A stretch of DNA of 64,000 bases. Source: Teichococcus vastitatis. GTDB taxonomy: Bacteria; Pseudomonadota; Alphaproteobacteria; Acetobacterales; Acetobacteraceae. Location: positions 288,767 to 352,766 of the forward strand of contig NZ_QXGS01000004.1 of NCBI RefSeq assembly GCF_003604215.1, written 5' to 3'. Numbering within the stretch: position 1 is the stretch's first letter; every line of letters begins with the position of its first letter. The translations under genes were made by a program, and so were the position numbers. Shown in pieces: positions 18,178 to 26,078 of this stretch. Below the pieces are notes generated by a model. That model worked only from the letters and a program-made list of their open reading frames with translations, was not told where the DNA came from and did no database searches.

Positions 18178-18984
18178 TCAGGCCACCTCGTGGCTGACCA
18201 CGTCGAAGCGGCTCAGCAGCGCCGGGCCGAACTGCGTGGAGATGGCGACGTCGGTGGCGTCGCGCCCGGTGGCCATCAGGATGCGGCCGATGCGCGGCGT
18301 GTTGTGGCGCGCATCGAAGGTGTACCATTGGCCACCGAGATAGGCCTGGAACCAGGCTGAGAAATCCATCGGCGAATCCACCGGCGGCACGCCGATGTCG
18401 CCGAGATAGCCGGTGCAGTAGCGCGCCGGGATGTTCAGGCAGCGGCACAGCGTGACCGCGAGATGCGCGAAGTCGCGGCACACGCCGACCTTGTCGGTGT
18501 GCCCGCCATGTGCGGTGCGGGTGGAGTCCGCCAGCTGGTAGTCGAAGCGGATGTGGTTGTGCACGTAGTCGCACACCGCCTGCACCCGCCCCCAGCCCAG
18601 CGGCGCGTTGCCGAACTGCGCCCAGGCGAAATCGGCCAGCCGGTCGGTGTCGCAGTAGCGGCTGCCCAGAAGATAGACCAGCACCTCGTCCGGCAGGTCC
18701 TGCACCTCGTGCTGCCAGGCATTCCAGTTCACCACGTCGGGCTGGCCGCTGTCGTAGATCGTGTACCGGGTGGAGATGGTGGTCAGGCCGGGCGGCGCCA
18801 GGATGCGGGCACAGCTGTTGCCGAAGCCGTCGACGTATTCGCGCGTCTGCACCGGCCGGTCGAATTGCAGCACCTGCGGCGTCAGCAGGTCGACCCGGCG
18901 CGACGGATGGATGTTGAGCATGAGCAGCATGGGCGTCGGCTGCGGGCACTCGTAGGCGATGTCGAAGCCGGCGTGGATCTTCAT
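18178..18984 (-). CDS. Transglutaminase-like protein with Ser in place of catalytic His
   Basis: 268 residues from the ATG at 18984, which has GGAG 5 nt upstream. The N-terminal beta domain is followed by a papain-like transglutaminase core with the cysteine in GVCRDFAHL. At the position of the catalytic His the sequence reads MDFSAWFQAYL, and the Asp is in YTFDARHN. The His to Ser change may be a feature of this subfamily rather than decay, since the rest is well kept. It may be a non-hydrolytic scaffold or use another base. A second, canonical member (19085-19996) is next to it. Confidence 0.85.
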   Translation of the reverse strand: MKIHAGFDIAYECPQPTPMLLMLNIHPSRRVDLLTPQVLQFDRPVQTREYVDGFGNSCARILAPPGLTTISTRYTIYDSGQPDVVNWNAWQHEVQDLPDEVLVYLLGSRYCDTDRLADFAWAQFGNAPLGWGRVQAVCDYVHNHIRFDYQLADSTRTAHGGHTDKVGVCRDFAHLAVTLCRCLNIPARYCTGYLGDIGVPPVDSPMDFSAWFQAYLGGQWYTFDARHNTPRIGRILMATGRDATDVAISTQFGPALLSRFDVVSHEVA

Positions 18985-19084
18985 CCTCACTCCATGAAAA
19001 GGCTGTGGGCGATCCCTCCAGGGTCATTGCCCCGGGAATTTCGCTGAAATTTAAGGCAAATCCCTCCGGGACGCCACCCTTTGC

Positions 19085-19996
19085 TCAAGGTTGCGGCAGA
19101 GGCATCGTAGCCTCGGCCAGCTGCCCGGCGGTGGTCACGTTCACCTGAACATCCATGCCGATGCTGTCGGCGGCCAGCCCATGGTAGCTGCCGGCCAGCG
19201 GCACCGCCTGGTCCGGGGTACGCGCCACGGCGACGCGGATCAGGTCGCGATTGCCGACGATGCCGTTGGTGGGGTCGAATTCCACCCAGCCGGCACCGGG
19301 CAGATAGACCTGGCACCAGGCATGGGTCGAGCCGCCGCCCAGCACCTCCGACCCGTCGCGATCCGGCACGTAGATGTAGCCGGACACGAAGCGCGCGGCG
19401 AAGCCGAGGGAGCGCACCGCCTCCATCATGAACAGCGCGAAGTCACGGCAGGTGCCGCGCCGCAGATGCAGCGTCATCAGCGGCGGTTGCGTGCCCGGCT
19501 CGGTGCGGCGGGCATAGGAGAAGCTCTCGCGGATGGCGTAACACAGCGTCATCAGCAGGTGGCCGGTCTCGGTCGGCCTGCCGGGGCGGATGAACTGCCG
19601 GGCCCAGCGCGCCACCTCCTCGCCCGGATCGGCATGGTGGCGCTCAATGCAGCGCGCGAGATCCGGCACGTCCTCGGGCGCATACAGCACCGGGTGATGC
19701 CGCGCCGCCTCGTCGATCTGGAAATCCGGGCCCGAGAACGGCGTGTGGTCGAGACGGATTCGCGTCTCGAAGCGCAGCCGCGTCGCCGGCCCGCCGAAGC
19801 GCACCAGGGCCACCGAATTGCCGAACACGTCATGCAGCCAGCGGATCGCCGCCGGCTCGGGATCGACCTCCAGCGAGGCGTGCAGCAGGCGCTGGTCATG
19901 GCTGTCGCGCGGGCGGAACATCAGCCGGTGCTCGCCGAACTCCACCGGGCGGGCATAGCGGTATTCGGTCAGGTGCCGAACCGAGAAAACAGGCAT
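19085..19996 (-). CDS. Transglutaminase-like cysteine protease-fold protein
   Basis: 303 residues with an N-terminal Ig-like domain (bacterial transglutaminase N type) and a complete triad: Cys in GTCRDFALF, His in STHAWCQVYL, Asp in FDPTNG. Proteins of this group are often found beside alpha-E/circularly permuted ATP-grasp genes and may be peptidases or amide hydrolases; those partners are not in this window. It is transcribed in the same direction as the Ser-variant neighbour, with about 100 bp between them. Confidence 0.9.
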   Translation of the reverse strand: MPVFSVRHLTEYRYARPVEFGEHRLMFRPRDSHDQRLLHASLEVDPEPAAIRWLHDVFGNSVALVRFGGPATRLRFETRIRLDHTPFSGPDFQIDEAARHHPVLYAPEDVPDLARCIERHHADPGEEVARWARQFIRPGRPTETGHLLMTLCYAIRESFSYARRTEPGTQPPLMTLHLRRGTCRDFALFMMEAVRSLGFAARFVSGYIYVPDRDGSEVLGGGSTHAWCQVYLPGAGWVEFDPTNGIVGNRDLIRVAVARTPDQAVPLAGSYHGLAADSIGMDVQVNVTTAGQLAEATMPLPQP

Positions 19997-20084
19997 CCGC
20001 GTTCCAGCCCCCGGATTCCCTGGCGGGGGCGCCCCGGCCCGGACGATCCGGGCAGAGCGGCATCCTAGCCGCGCGCGGCCCGCG

Positions 20085-20180
20085 GCGCGAGGCGCCTCGC
20101 CGCCCCCCCCGCGCGAAGCGCCTCACCGCTCCCCGGGGCGAGGCTCCGTCACCGGCTCGCCGGAGGCGAGGCGCTCAGGC
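20085..20180. repeat. Imperfect GC-rich tandem repeat
   Basis: Units of roughly 25 nt built on GCGAGGCGCCTCGCCG recur three to four times with drift (GCGAAGCGCCTCACCG, GCGAGGCTCCGTCACCG), separated by C-rich runs. The array fills the gap between the transglutaminase gene and the GFA gene and runs into the end of the latter. It is probably slippage-prone intergenic DNA with no visible coding role. Confidence 0.5.
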
Positions 20181-20666
20181 GACCCACAGCCCGCGCCCGC
20201 GGTGCCACGCCTCGATGCTCTCCTCGGGAAAGCCGTCGAAGCGCGCGTCGCCGGGGCCGAATTGCGGCTCCACCCAGGGCGCCTTGTCGCGCAGCAGCAG
20301 GTGGACGCGCGATGGCGGCACCGGCAGTTCGGTGTCGATGGCCGAGGCGAAGGGATGCACCAGGTCCGGCCAGGACGGATCGGACATCCACAGGGCCGAG
20401 CCGCATCCCGGGCAGAAATGCCGGGCGCCGCTGCTCACCTCGCAACGCTCGCCGCCCTCGTCGCAGATCTCCGCATGGAAGATGGCGGGCTTGCCCTGCA
20501 CTCGCAGCGTGTCGGCCACGCCCATGATGTTGATGGCGTAGCCGCCGCCGCCCGCCGTCTTGCGGCAGATCGAGCAGTAACAGCGCTGGTAGGGATGCGG
20601 GGTGTGGCTGTCCAGGGTGAAGCGGATCCGGCCGCAGCGGCAGGAGCCCTTGAGCGTCATCGGCAT
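20175..20666 (-). CDS. GFA-family (glutathione-dependent formaldehyde-activating type) protein
   Basis: 163 residues. Zinc-binding cysteines are in CRCG (9, 11), CYCSIC (29, 31, 34) and FCPGCGS. This is the CENP-V/GFA domain of which some members were proposed to join glutathione and formaldehyde; most members have no proven activity. GGAGGT precedes the ATG at 20666. It is downstream of an esterase gene on the same strand, which is suggestive of S-formylglutathione-type chemistry but not proof. Confidence 0.88.
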   Translation of the reverse strand: MPMTLKGSCRCGRIRFTLDSHTPHPYQRCYCSICRKTAGGGGYAINIMGVADTLRVQGKPAIFHAEICDEGGERCEVSSGARHFCPGCGSALWMSDPSWPDLVHPFASAIDTELPVPPSRVHLLLRDKAPWVEPQFGPGDARFDGFPEESIEAWHRGRGLWVA

Positions 20667-20734
20667 GGCGGAACCTCCGCCCCAGCCAACGCCGGGGCCG
20701 CGCTGCTGTTGCAGCCGGGGCGCCGCATGCCGTC

Positions 20735-21496
20735 TCAGCCGGCCGGCGGATCGTTTCCGGCCCCGATGCCAGTCCCGAGGCCGGCGCCCGCGCATAACAG
20801 CCCCAGCGCGGTGGAAACGACGGCGGCGGGAACCACGTGGCCGCCCTCGAACTCCTCGTACCGCACCGCGTATCCGGCCCGTTGGAAGCGCGGTGCCAGG
20901 CGGCGGCTGCAACGGTCGATCGGCAGCACCTCGTCGCCGCGCCCATGGGCGATGAACAGCGCGGGCGTCCCGACCGCCACGGGCGGTGCGGCGAAGCCTG
21001 GCGAGAAGGCCAGCACCTGCCGGAACAGGTCGCCATTCGCCACACCCAGCGACAGCGCGTAGGACGCGCCATCGGAGAAGCCGCCGATGGCCAGCCGGGC
21101 CGGGTCCACCGGCACCCTCCGGAAGGCCAGTTCCAGCGCCGCGTCCAGGAAGGCCACGTCCGGTCCATAGCCGCCGCGGATCACGTCCCAGGTCGGCCCC
21201 CGCGATTCCGGCAGCAGCAGCGCCACGCCGCGCGCCTCCGCCTCCTCCCGCACCAGGGACAGGGTGCTGTCTGCCCGGCCACCTGCGCCGTGCAGAAACA
21301 CCAGCAGCGGCCTGGGCGCTGGCCCGCCGGGCGGCACCAGCAGCAGCCCGTCCCGCGTGCGGCCCAGCTTCAGGGCGTGCAGGCCGGGTGTGGCGGCGGC
21401 GGTCGCCACCGCCGCCGGGCGTGCCGCCAGGCGCCCTTGCGTGGCACCGGAGCCGATGCCGGGCAGCGGTGCATCCTCATGATCGGGCAAGGCCAT
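20735..21496 (-). CDS. Alpha/beta-hydrolase, phospholipase/carboxylesterase-like
   Basis: 253 residues. The oxyanion motif is LHGAGG, the nucleophile elbow is GGFSDGAS, and the acid and base are in AHGRGDEV and EGGHVVP near the C-terminus: a full Ser-Asp-His set. It matches the small carboxylesterase / dienelactone-hydrolase-like group. The start is the ATG at 21496; the open frame continues upstream without a plausible family N-terminus. The GFA-family gene follows. Confidence 0.88.
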   Translation of the reverse strand: MALPDHEDAPLPGIGSGATQGRLAARPAAVATAAATPGLHALKLGRTRDGLLLVPPGGPAPRPLLVFLHGAGGRADSTLSLVREEAEARGVALLLPESRGPTWDVIRGGYGPDVAFLDAALELAFRRVPVDPARLAIGGFSDGASYALSLGVANGDLFRQVLAFSPGFAAPPVAVGTPALFIAHGRGDEVLPIDRCSRRLAPRFQRAGYAVRYEEFEGGHVVPAAVVSTALGLLCAGAGLGTGIGAGNDPPAG

Positions 21497-21546
21497 CAGG
21501 CCGCCTCCTGGGCCGGGCCGTTCTGCGCCGCCGGCCGCGCCGCGCG

Positions 21547-21572
21547 GCAACCGGACCCGCCGCGCGGCCGTT
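21547..21572 (+). promoter_or_regulatory. Possible EcfG-type promoter
   Basis: GCAAC, 17 nt, CGTT lies 77 nt before the start of a tiny hydrophilic protein. The alphaproteobacterial general-stress sigma factor EcfG uses GGAAC-N16/17-CGTT. One of nine bases differs. In GC-rich DNA such a match can arise by chance. Confidence 0.2.
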
Positions 21573-21649
21573 CTGGAGAGGAGGCCGGCACGGCGCCCAC
21601 CACCCTCCGGTTGTTTCGGGCGACGTGGCGCCGCATGGAGGAGAACAAC

Positions 21650-21856
21650 ATGACCAACGATCCCCAGGAGCAGGCCAAGGCGGAGAACGAAGCGCGGAAG
21701 GCGAGGAGCCCCATGCTCAACCAGACCGCCCAGACCGGAAATCCCCTGAGCAACCAGACCTCGCGGCCGGGCAACCAGGCCGATTACGAACCGGGGCAGC
21801 TGGTGGAAGAATCCAACAAGGCCGAGGGCCACACCGGAAACAAGGGATCCTACTGA
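21650..21856 (+). CDS. Small hydrophilic protein of unknown function
   Basis: 68 residues, rich in Asn, Gln, Glu and Gly (SPMLNQTAQTGNPLSNQTS), with no hydrophobic segment or cysteine; predicted disordered. The ATG at 21650 has GGAGGAG at 21637-21643, an ideal site. It is the only plus-strand member of a cluster of five tiny proteins between 21.6 and 22.9 kb. The composition resembles small stress-induced proteins of alphaproteobacteria, but no family is recognised. Confidence 0.7.
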   Translation: MTNDPQEQAKAENEARKARSPMLNQTAQTGNPLSNQTSRPGNQADYEPGQLVEESNKAEGHTGNKGSY

Positions 21857-21929
21857 ATCCGCGCCGGGCCGGCGGAACAGCGCGGCCCGGCACGGTTCGC
21901 CCTCCCAAGACGGTCCAACTGGGCGCCGT

Positions 21930-22202
21930 TCAGCTGGAGATGCCCAGGTCCAGTTCCTGGAACCCATCCCCGCCATCATCCTTGTTGGGCTGCGTGGTGG
22001 GCGGGCCGGCCTCGGCGGGGCGCACGTCGCCGCTGGCGGTGACGCTCCAGCCATCGGATTCGTACTTGTCCACCATCTCCTCATGCCGGTCGGTGCCGTA
22101 ATTGCCGAGCACCTCGTCGGCCGAGCCCAGCACCTGCGTGCCCTGCTCATTGGTCTGGATGGTGATCCGCTGTTCGCCCGCGCTCAGCGAGGTTTGCCGC
22201 AT
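21930..22202 (-). CDS. Small hypothetical protein
   Basis: 90 residues. The first half looks folded (ITIQTNEQGTQVLGSADEVLG, then a short helix and GWSVTASGDV), and the second half is Pro/Asp/Gly-rich and probably disordered. There is no signal peptide or membrane helix. It is the last of four tiny genes in a row on the minus strand. Function unknown. Confidence 0.65.
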   Translation of the reverse strand: MRQTSLSAGEQRITIQTNEQGTQVLGSADEVLGNYGTDRHEEMVDKYESDGWSVTASGDVRPAEAGPPTTQPNKDDGGDGFQELDLGISS

Positions 22203-22282
22203 TCGATCTGTCCTTCCGCTCCGCGTTTTCCAGGCCGGGACGCCGCAGCCTGCGCCGGCGGCCGTCCCGGATCGCCCCGACG

Positions 22283-22483
22283 CTAGCGGTCCTGCTGGTA
22301 CCCCTGATGCGTCGTGTTGGTCTTGATGTTGCCCTGCCGCCCCTGGATGGCGAGGTTGCGGTTCACCGAGGCCTTGTTCTGCTCGGCCACCTCGGCCGAC
22401 ATGTCATTGCCGGTCTGCGGCGTGTTGCCGCCCATCGGGCTCTGGTTGGCCGGCGGCACCGGCGGAAGATGGGCTTTGGACAT
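22283..22483 (-). CDS. Small hydrophilic protein, Asn/Gln-rich
   Basis: 66 residues (start MSKAHLPPVPPANQ) ending in a run rich in Gln, Asn, Thr and Gly. It has no cysteine, tryptophan or hydrophobic core. A GAGGAGAGA site precedes the ATG. It is 36 nt downstream of the next small gene and shares with the 68-residue protein at 21.65 kb a PMxxN/NxTxQTGN-like segment, so the two may be related. Confidence 0.65.
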   Translation of the reverse strand: MSKAHLPPVPPANQSPMGGNTPQTGNDMSAEVAEQNKASVNRNLAIQGRQGNIKTNTTHQGYQQDR

Positions 22484-22519
22484 TCTGTCTCTCCTCGTGG
22501 TTCTTGACGGGGGGCCGGC

Positions 22520-22705
22520 TCAGCCCGGCGCCTTGTCCGCCGGCGGGCTGCCTCCGCCGGCGTTGCGGGCCGCTTCCTCCGCGGTGTGGTCCGCGGCGAT
22601 CTCCGCCTTGCTCCGGCTCCGCGCCGGGTCGGCCGGGGCGCCCTGCGCCGGGCCGGGTGGGGGTTGCGCCGTGTCGGGCGCTTCGCTCTTGCTGTTGCTG
22701 GACAT
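22520..22705 (-). CDS. Small Ala/Pro-rich hypothetical protein
   Basis: 61 residues from the ATG at 22705, with AGGAGGAACC just upstream. The first half is Pro/Ser/Ala-rich; the middle contains one short amphipathic helix (KAEIAADHTAEEAARN). No known domain. Second of the four-gene minus-strand run, 32 nt after its neighbour. Confidence 0.6.
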   Translation of the reverse strand: MSSNSKSEAPDTAQPPPGPAQGAPADPARSRSKAEIAADHTAEEAARNAGGGSPPADKAPG

Positions 22706-22737
22706 GGTTCCTCCTGCCGATGGGTCGTGCCGGGCGA

Positions 22738-22926
22738 TCAGGACTTGGCAGATGGCCGCCCCTGCTCGGCGCGGGCCCGGTTCTGCCGCCGCATGCCCAT
22801 CTGCCGGCGGATGCTCTCGGCCAGGGCATGAATCCGGTCGACCACGCCCTGGCCACTCTGGGTTCCGGAACCGCCCGCCGGCTTGGCCGGCGCGGGCGGG
22901 TCCGGGGAATGAGGCCGCTGGGACAT
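22738..22926 (-). CDS. Small basic hypothetical protein
   Basis: 62 residues from the ATG at 22926 (GAGGGAGGAG upstream). A Pro-rich N-terminus is followed by a basic helix (VDRIHALAESIRRQMGMRRQNRA) that could bind nucleic acid or membranes. First gene of the run of four tiny minus-strand genes, divergent from the Clp1-like gene. Confidence 0.6.
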   Translation of the reverse strand: MSQRPHSPDPPAPAKPAGGSGTQSGQGVVDRIHALAESIRRQMGMRRQNRARAEQGRPSAKS

Positions 22927-23042
22927 CGCACTCCTCCCTCGTCTTCCGGAACAACGCGGCAGGGCGGAACTGGCTTCGGCCAAAATTCATTTCCGACGAG
23001 GCGGCGGAACGGCCGCCGCCGCGATGCCGGGAGCCATGCGCG

Positions 23043-23927
23043 ATGCAGCAGCCGGAGCCGTTGATCCCCCTGGCCGTGCCACCGGACTGGCAGGACGCCG
23101 GCTCGGCCATTCTCGGCGGCGATGGCGTCCGCCGCGTGCTGGTGCTGGGTGCCCCGGATGCCGGCAAAAGCAGCTTCTGCCGGCTGGTGCTGCAACAGGC
23201 ATCGCGCCGCGGCCGTCCGGCCAGCCTGCTGGACGTCGATCTGGGCCAGAAACAGCTCGGCCCTCCGGCCTGCGTCACCCTGGGCCTCGCCGACGCGGCG
23301 GGTGGTGTGCCCGGCCTGTGCGCCCTGTCCTTCCAGGGCTCGCTGGAGCCGCTCGCCGCCTGGCCGCGCCTGATCCCCGGCACCGCCCGCCTCGCCGCCG
23401 CGGCACCGCCCGGGCTGCTGCTGGTCAACACCAGCGGGCTGCTGAAGGGGGCCGGACGACGCCTCAAGGCGGCCAAGATCGCGGCGTTGCGGCCCGACCT
23501 GCTGGTTGCGATCGGGGCGGACGCGGCGCTGGAGGCCGTGCTGGCCGATCACCCGCACATCCCCGTCCGCCGCCTGGCCCGGCCGGCGCAGGCGGTGCGC
23601 AAGGGTGGCAACCGGCGGCGCCGGCTGCGCGCCGAGGCCTTTGCCGCCTATTTCGCGCCGGCGCCAGCCTGGCCGATCGACCTGGCCGGGCTGCGCATGG
23701 AGCAAGCCGGCGTCACCCCCTGGCCGGCGCCGCGGCAATTGGTGGCGCTGCTGGATGGCGCCGGGCACGACCTCGCGCTGGCCCTGGTGGAGGCACCGGA
23801 CGAACCGCACCGGCTTCGGCTGCGCGCACCCCGGGTGGAATCGCCCGTCGCCGGGCTGCGCTGGGGCGGGCTGTGGCTGGACCCGGGCTGGAACGCCCAC
23901 GAGATCCCGCGCCCGCCCAGGGCCTGA
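23043..23927 (+). CDS. Clp1/Grc3-like P-loop polynucleotide kinase
   Basis: 294 residues. Walker A is GAPDAGKSS near residue 37, and LLDVDLGQKQLGPP near 66 matches the Clp1/Grc3/NOL9 kinase motif (DxDxGQ...PP), followed by a TSGL segment. Eukaryotic relatives phosphorylate RNA 5'-OH ends; bacterial members are barely studied. The eukaryotic N- and C-terminal domains are missing, leaving a compact kinase with a basic KGGNRRRRLR stretch near 190. It stands alone on the plus strand, divergent from the small-protein genes. Confidence 0.8.
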   Translation: MQQPEPLIPLAVPPDWQDAGSAILGGDGVRRVLVLGAPDAGKSSFCRLVLQQASRRGRPASLLDVDLGQKQLGPPACVTLGLADAAGGVPGLCALSFQGSLEPLAAWPRLIPGTARLAAAAPPGLLLVNTSGLLKGAGRRLKAAKIAALRPDLLVAIGADAALEAVLADHPHIPVRRLARPAQAVRKGGNRRRRLRAEAFAAYFAPAPAWPIDLAGLRMEQAGVTPWPAPRQLVALLDGAGHDLALALVEAPDEPHRLRLRAPRVESPVAGLRWGGLWLDPGWNAHEIPRPPRA

Positions 23928-23977
23928 CCGGCCGGGCCGCTGGAGCTCCCCCCCCCCCTCTCCCTCGTGGCGCCCGG

Positions 23978-25303
23978 CTACATCGGCCCGGGCGGCAGGG
24001 GTGAGCCGTCGATCAGCCGGTCATAGCGGAAGGGCGCGGGATCCACCGCGGGGGTTTCCCCGGCGATCAGGTCGGCCGCCAGCCGGCCCGCCCCCGGCCC
24101 GATGCCGAAGCCGTGGCCGCTGAAGCCCGTGGACAGAAAGAAGCCCGGCAGCTTCGCCACCGGTGAGATCACCGGAATGGCGTCGGGCGTGTTGTCGATC
24201 CAGCCGCCCCAGGCATGCGAAACCTTCAGCCCGGCGAATTCGGGATGCGCCGCCCGCATCTGCTCCATCGCCTCGGCCACCGTGGCCAGGTCGGGCGCCG
24301 GGTCCAGCACCCGGGTCTTCTCGAAGGGCGAGGCGCCGTCGCCCCAGCCGCCCAGTGCTTCCGGACCCTGCAGAAAGGACCGCCCGAGCCGGATGCTGAC
24401 GCCGCCCGCCGCCCGCTTGCGGTAGATCGGCCAGAACCTGCGGGCGTAGCGCAGGCCCTGCGGCGTGATCTCCAGCCGTCCACGGCCGCGGATCGCCACG
24501 GTGTAGCCGCCATCCAGCCGGCGCCGCATCACGTAGCTGGGCGTGGACAGGCCGCCCTCGATGATGGCCGGCGCCGCCTCGGTGGCGAACACGGTGGAGC
24601 GCACGCCGGCCTGCGGCAGGTCGATGCCGTGCCGCCGGCACAACAGGGAGGACCAGGCGCCGCCGGCGCACAGCACCGCCCCGGCACGGATCCGTCCCCG
24701 CTCGGTAATCACGCCCGACACCCGGCCGCCGGTGATGTCGAGCGAGCGCACCGCGCAGCCCTGGTGGATGGTGACGCCCAGCGCCCGCGCTGCCTCGGCC
24801 AGGGCCGGCACCGCCTTGGACGGCTCGGCGCGGCCATCGGTGGGCGAATGCACCCCGCCGATCCAGCGCCGGGTGCAGTTCGGCGTCATGCCCTGCGCTT
24901 CCTCGGCCGAGAGCATGCGGCTGTGCACCTGATAGCCGCGCGCCAGCTCCGACCACCGCTCCCATTCCTCCAGGTCGCGCCGCTCGGTGGTGACGTAGAG
25001 CAGGCCGGTGCGGCGGAAGCCGAGGTCGCGGCCGGTTTCCTCCGCCAACCCGCCCCAGAGCTGCAGGCTGTGGCGGATCAGCGGCAGCTCGCGCTCGTCG
25101 CGGTTCTGCTGCCGCACCCAGCCCCAGTTGCGGCTGGATTGTTCCCCGGCAACATGTCCCTTCTCCACCACCGCCACAGAATGTCCCTTGCGCGCCAGGT
25201 AATAGGCGGCGGTGATGCCGGCGACCCCGCCGCCGATCACCACGACATCCGCGGCCTCCGGCAGGCGCTCATCGCTGGGAATGCGGTCGACGGGTGGGGA
25301 CAC
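23978..25303 (-). CDS. FAD-dependent oxidoreductase, DAO family
   Basis: 441 residues from a GTG at 25303 preceded by GGAGG 7 nt away; longer in-frame starts exist but lack such a site. The FAD turn is VVIGGGVAGITAAYYLARKG near residue 20, and a C-terminal STGFSGHGFGIGPGAG segment closes the FAD pocket. It is of the glycine/D-amino acid oxidase (DadA/PuuB-like) group, and the SRNWGWVRQQ segment is typical of one subfamily. No electron-acceptor gene is adjacent. Substrate unknown. Confidence 0.88.
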   Translation of the reverse strand: MSPPVDRIPSDERLPEAADVVVIGGGVAGITAAYYLARKGHSVAVVEKGHVAGEQSSRNWGWVRQQNRDERELPLIRHSLQLWGGLAEETGRDLGFRRTGLLYVTTERRDLEEWERWSELARGYQVHSRMLSAEEAQGMTPNCTRRWIGGVHSPTDGRAEPSKAVPALAEAARALGVTIHQGCAVRSLDITGGRVSGVITERGRIRAGAVLCAGGAWSSLLCRRHGIDLPQAGVRSTVFATEAAPAIIEGGLSTPSYVMRRRLDGGYTVAIRGRGRLEITPQGLRYARRFWPIYRKRAAGGVSIRLGRSFLQGPEALGGWGDGASPFEKTRVLDPAPDLATVAEAMEQMRAAHPEFAGLKVSHAWGGWIDNTPDAIPVISPVAKLPGFFLSTGFSGHGFGIGPGAGRLAADLIAGETPAVDPAPFRYDRLIDGSPLPPGPM

Positions 25304-25457
25304 GGGCAGACCTCCGCTGTGGCGAGGCTCAAGCATGCGCCGCGAATCGGCGCTTGGCGAGGGCGCTGCCCGTCCCCTCATGCTCCCACCAGCGCGCTCC
25401 GGCCGATGGAGTTCAGCCGACGCGCCCCGGCCGCCATGCGGCCGGAGCAGCGCCGCC

Positions 25458-26078
25458 TCAGCGCTGCGACACGTAATGCGCGATCTGGTCGATCTGCGCG
25501 TCGCTCAATCCCTGCACCACGCCGTTCATCTGCGTGTCGGTGCCGTGCCGGGTGCCGTCCCGGTACGCCTTCAACGTGCCGGCCAGATAGTCTTCCCGCT
25601 GCCCGGCGATGTGCGGCACCTGGTTCTGCCCCACCAGGGCTGGCAAGTGGCAGACGCCACAGCGCAGCTGCTCCGACAACGCCGCCCCGGCTTCGAAGGC
25701 AGCCTGGTCGCGCGCCGCGCGGTCCGGCGGCGGCGCATGCGGCAGCGAGGCGAAATACGCGCCCAGCTCCTCCAGCTGCTCATCCGTCAGGCCTTCGACC
25801 GGCCCCTGCATCGCCGGGATGTCGCGCAGCCCCTCGCGGAACAGCACCAGCTGCAGCGCGATGAACTCGCGCTGCTGTCCGGCCAGGGACGGGATGCCGG
25901 GCATGGCGGACACCCCCTGCTCGCCATGGCAGGCGCCGCAGCTGCGCTCCGCCACCACCTCCGCCCCGCGCTTGGCGGCGGCATCCGGTGCCGCCGCCTG
26001 GGTTGCCGGCTGGGCCACCGCCGAGACGGCCGGCGCCAGCAGCGCCAGGCCCAGGATCGCCAGACGCAAGCCGCTCAC
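25458..26078 (-). CDS. Periplasmic diheme cytochrome c, c4-like
   Basis: 206 residues with a signal peptide and two heme c sites: Cys47-x2-Cys50-His51 and Cys140-x2-Cys143-His144. Met ligands lie in the conserved loops (DIPAMQGP and TQMNGVV). The two-domain layout is that of cytochrome c4. The GTG start overlaps the stop of the sorbosone-dehydrogenase-like gene by 4 nt (GTGA), so the two are co-translated and this cytochrome is the likely electron acceptor of that enzyme. Confidence 0.92.
   Translation of the reverse strand: MSGLRLAILGLALLAPAVSAVAQPATQAAAPDAAAKRGAEVVAERSCGACHGEQGVSAMPGIPSLAGQQREFIALQLVLFREGLRDIPAMQGPVEGLTDEQLEELGAYFASLPHAPPPDRAARDQAAFEAGAALSEQLRCGVCHLPALVGQNQVPHIAGQREDYLAGTLKAYRDGTRHGTDTQMNGVVQGLSDAQIDQIAHYVSQR

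Noticed and set aside
20107-20112. Poly-C tracts here and near 50.31, 23.95 kb as phase-variation switches
   Set aside because: They lie between genes or at low-complexity spots, not inside a gene start or promoter where slippage would switch expression.
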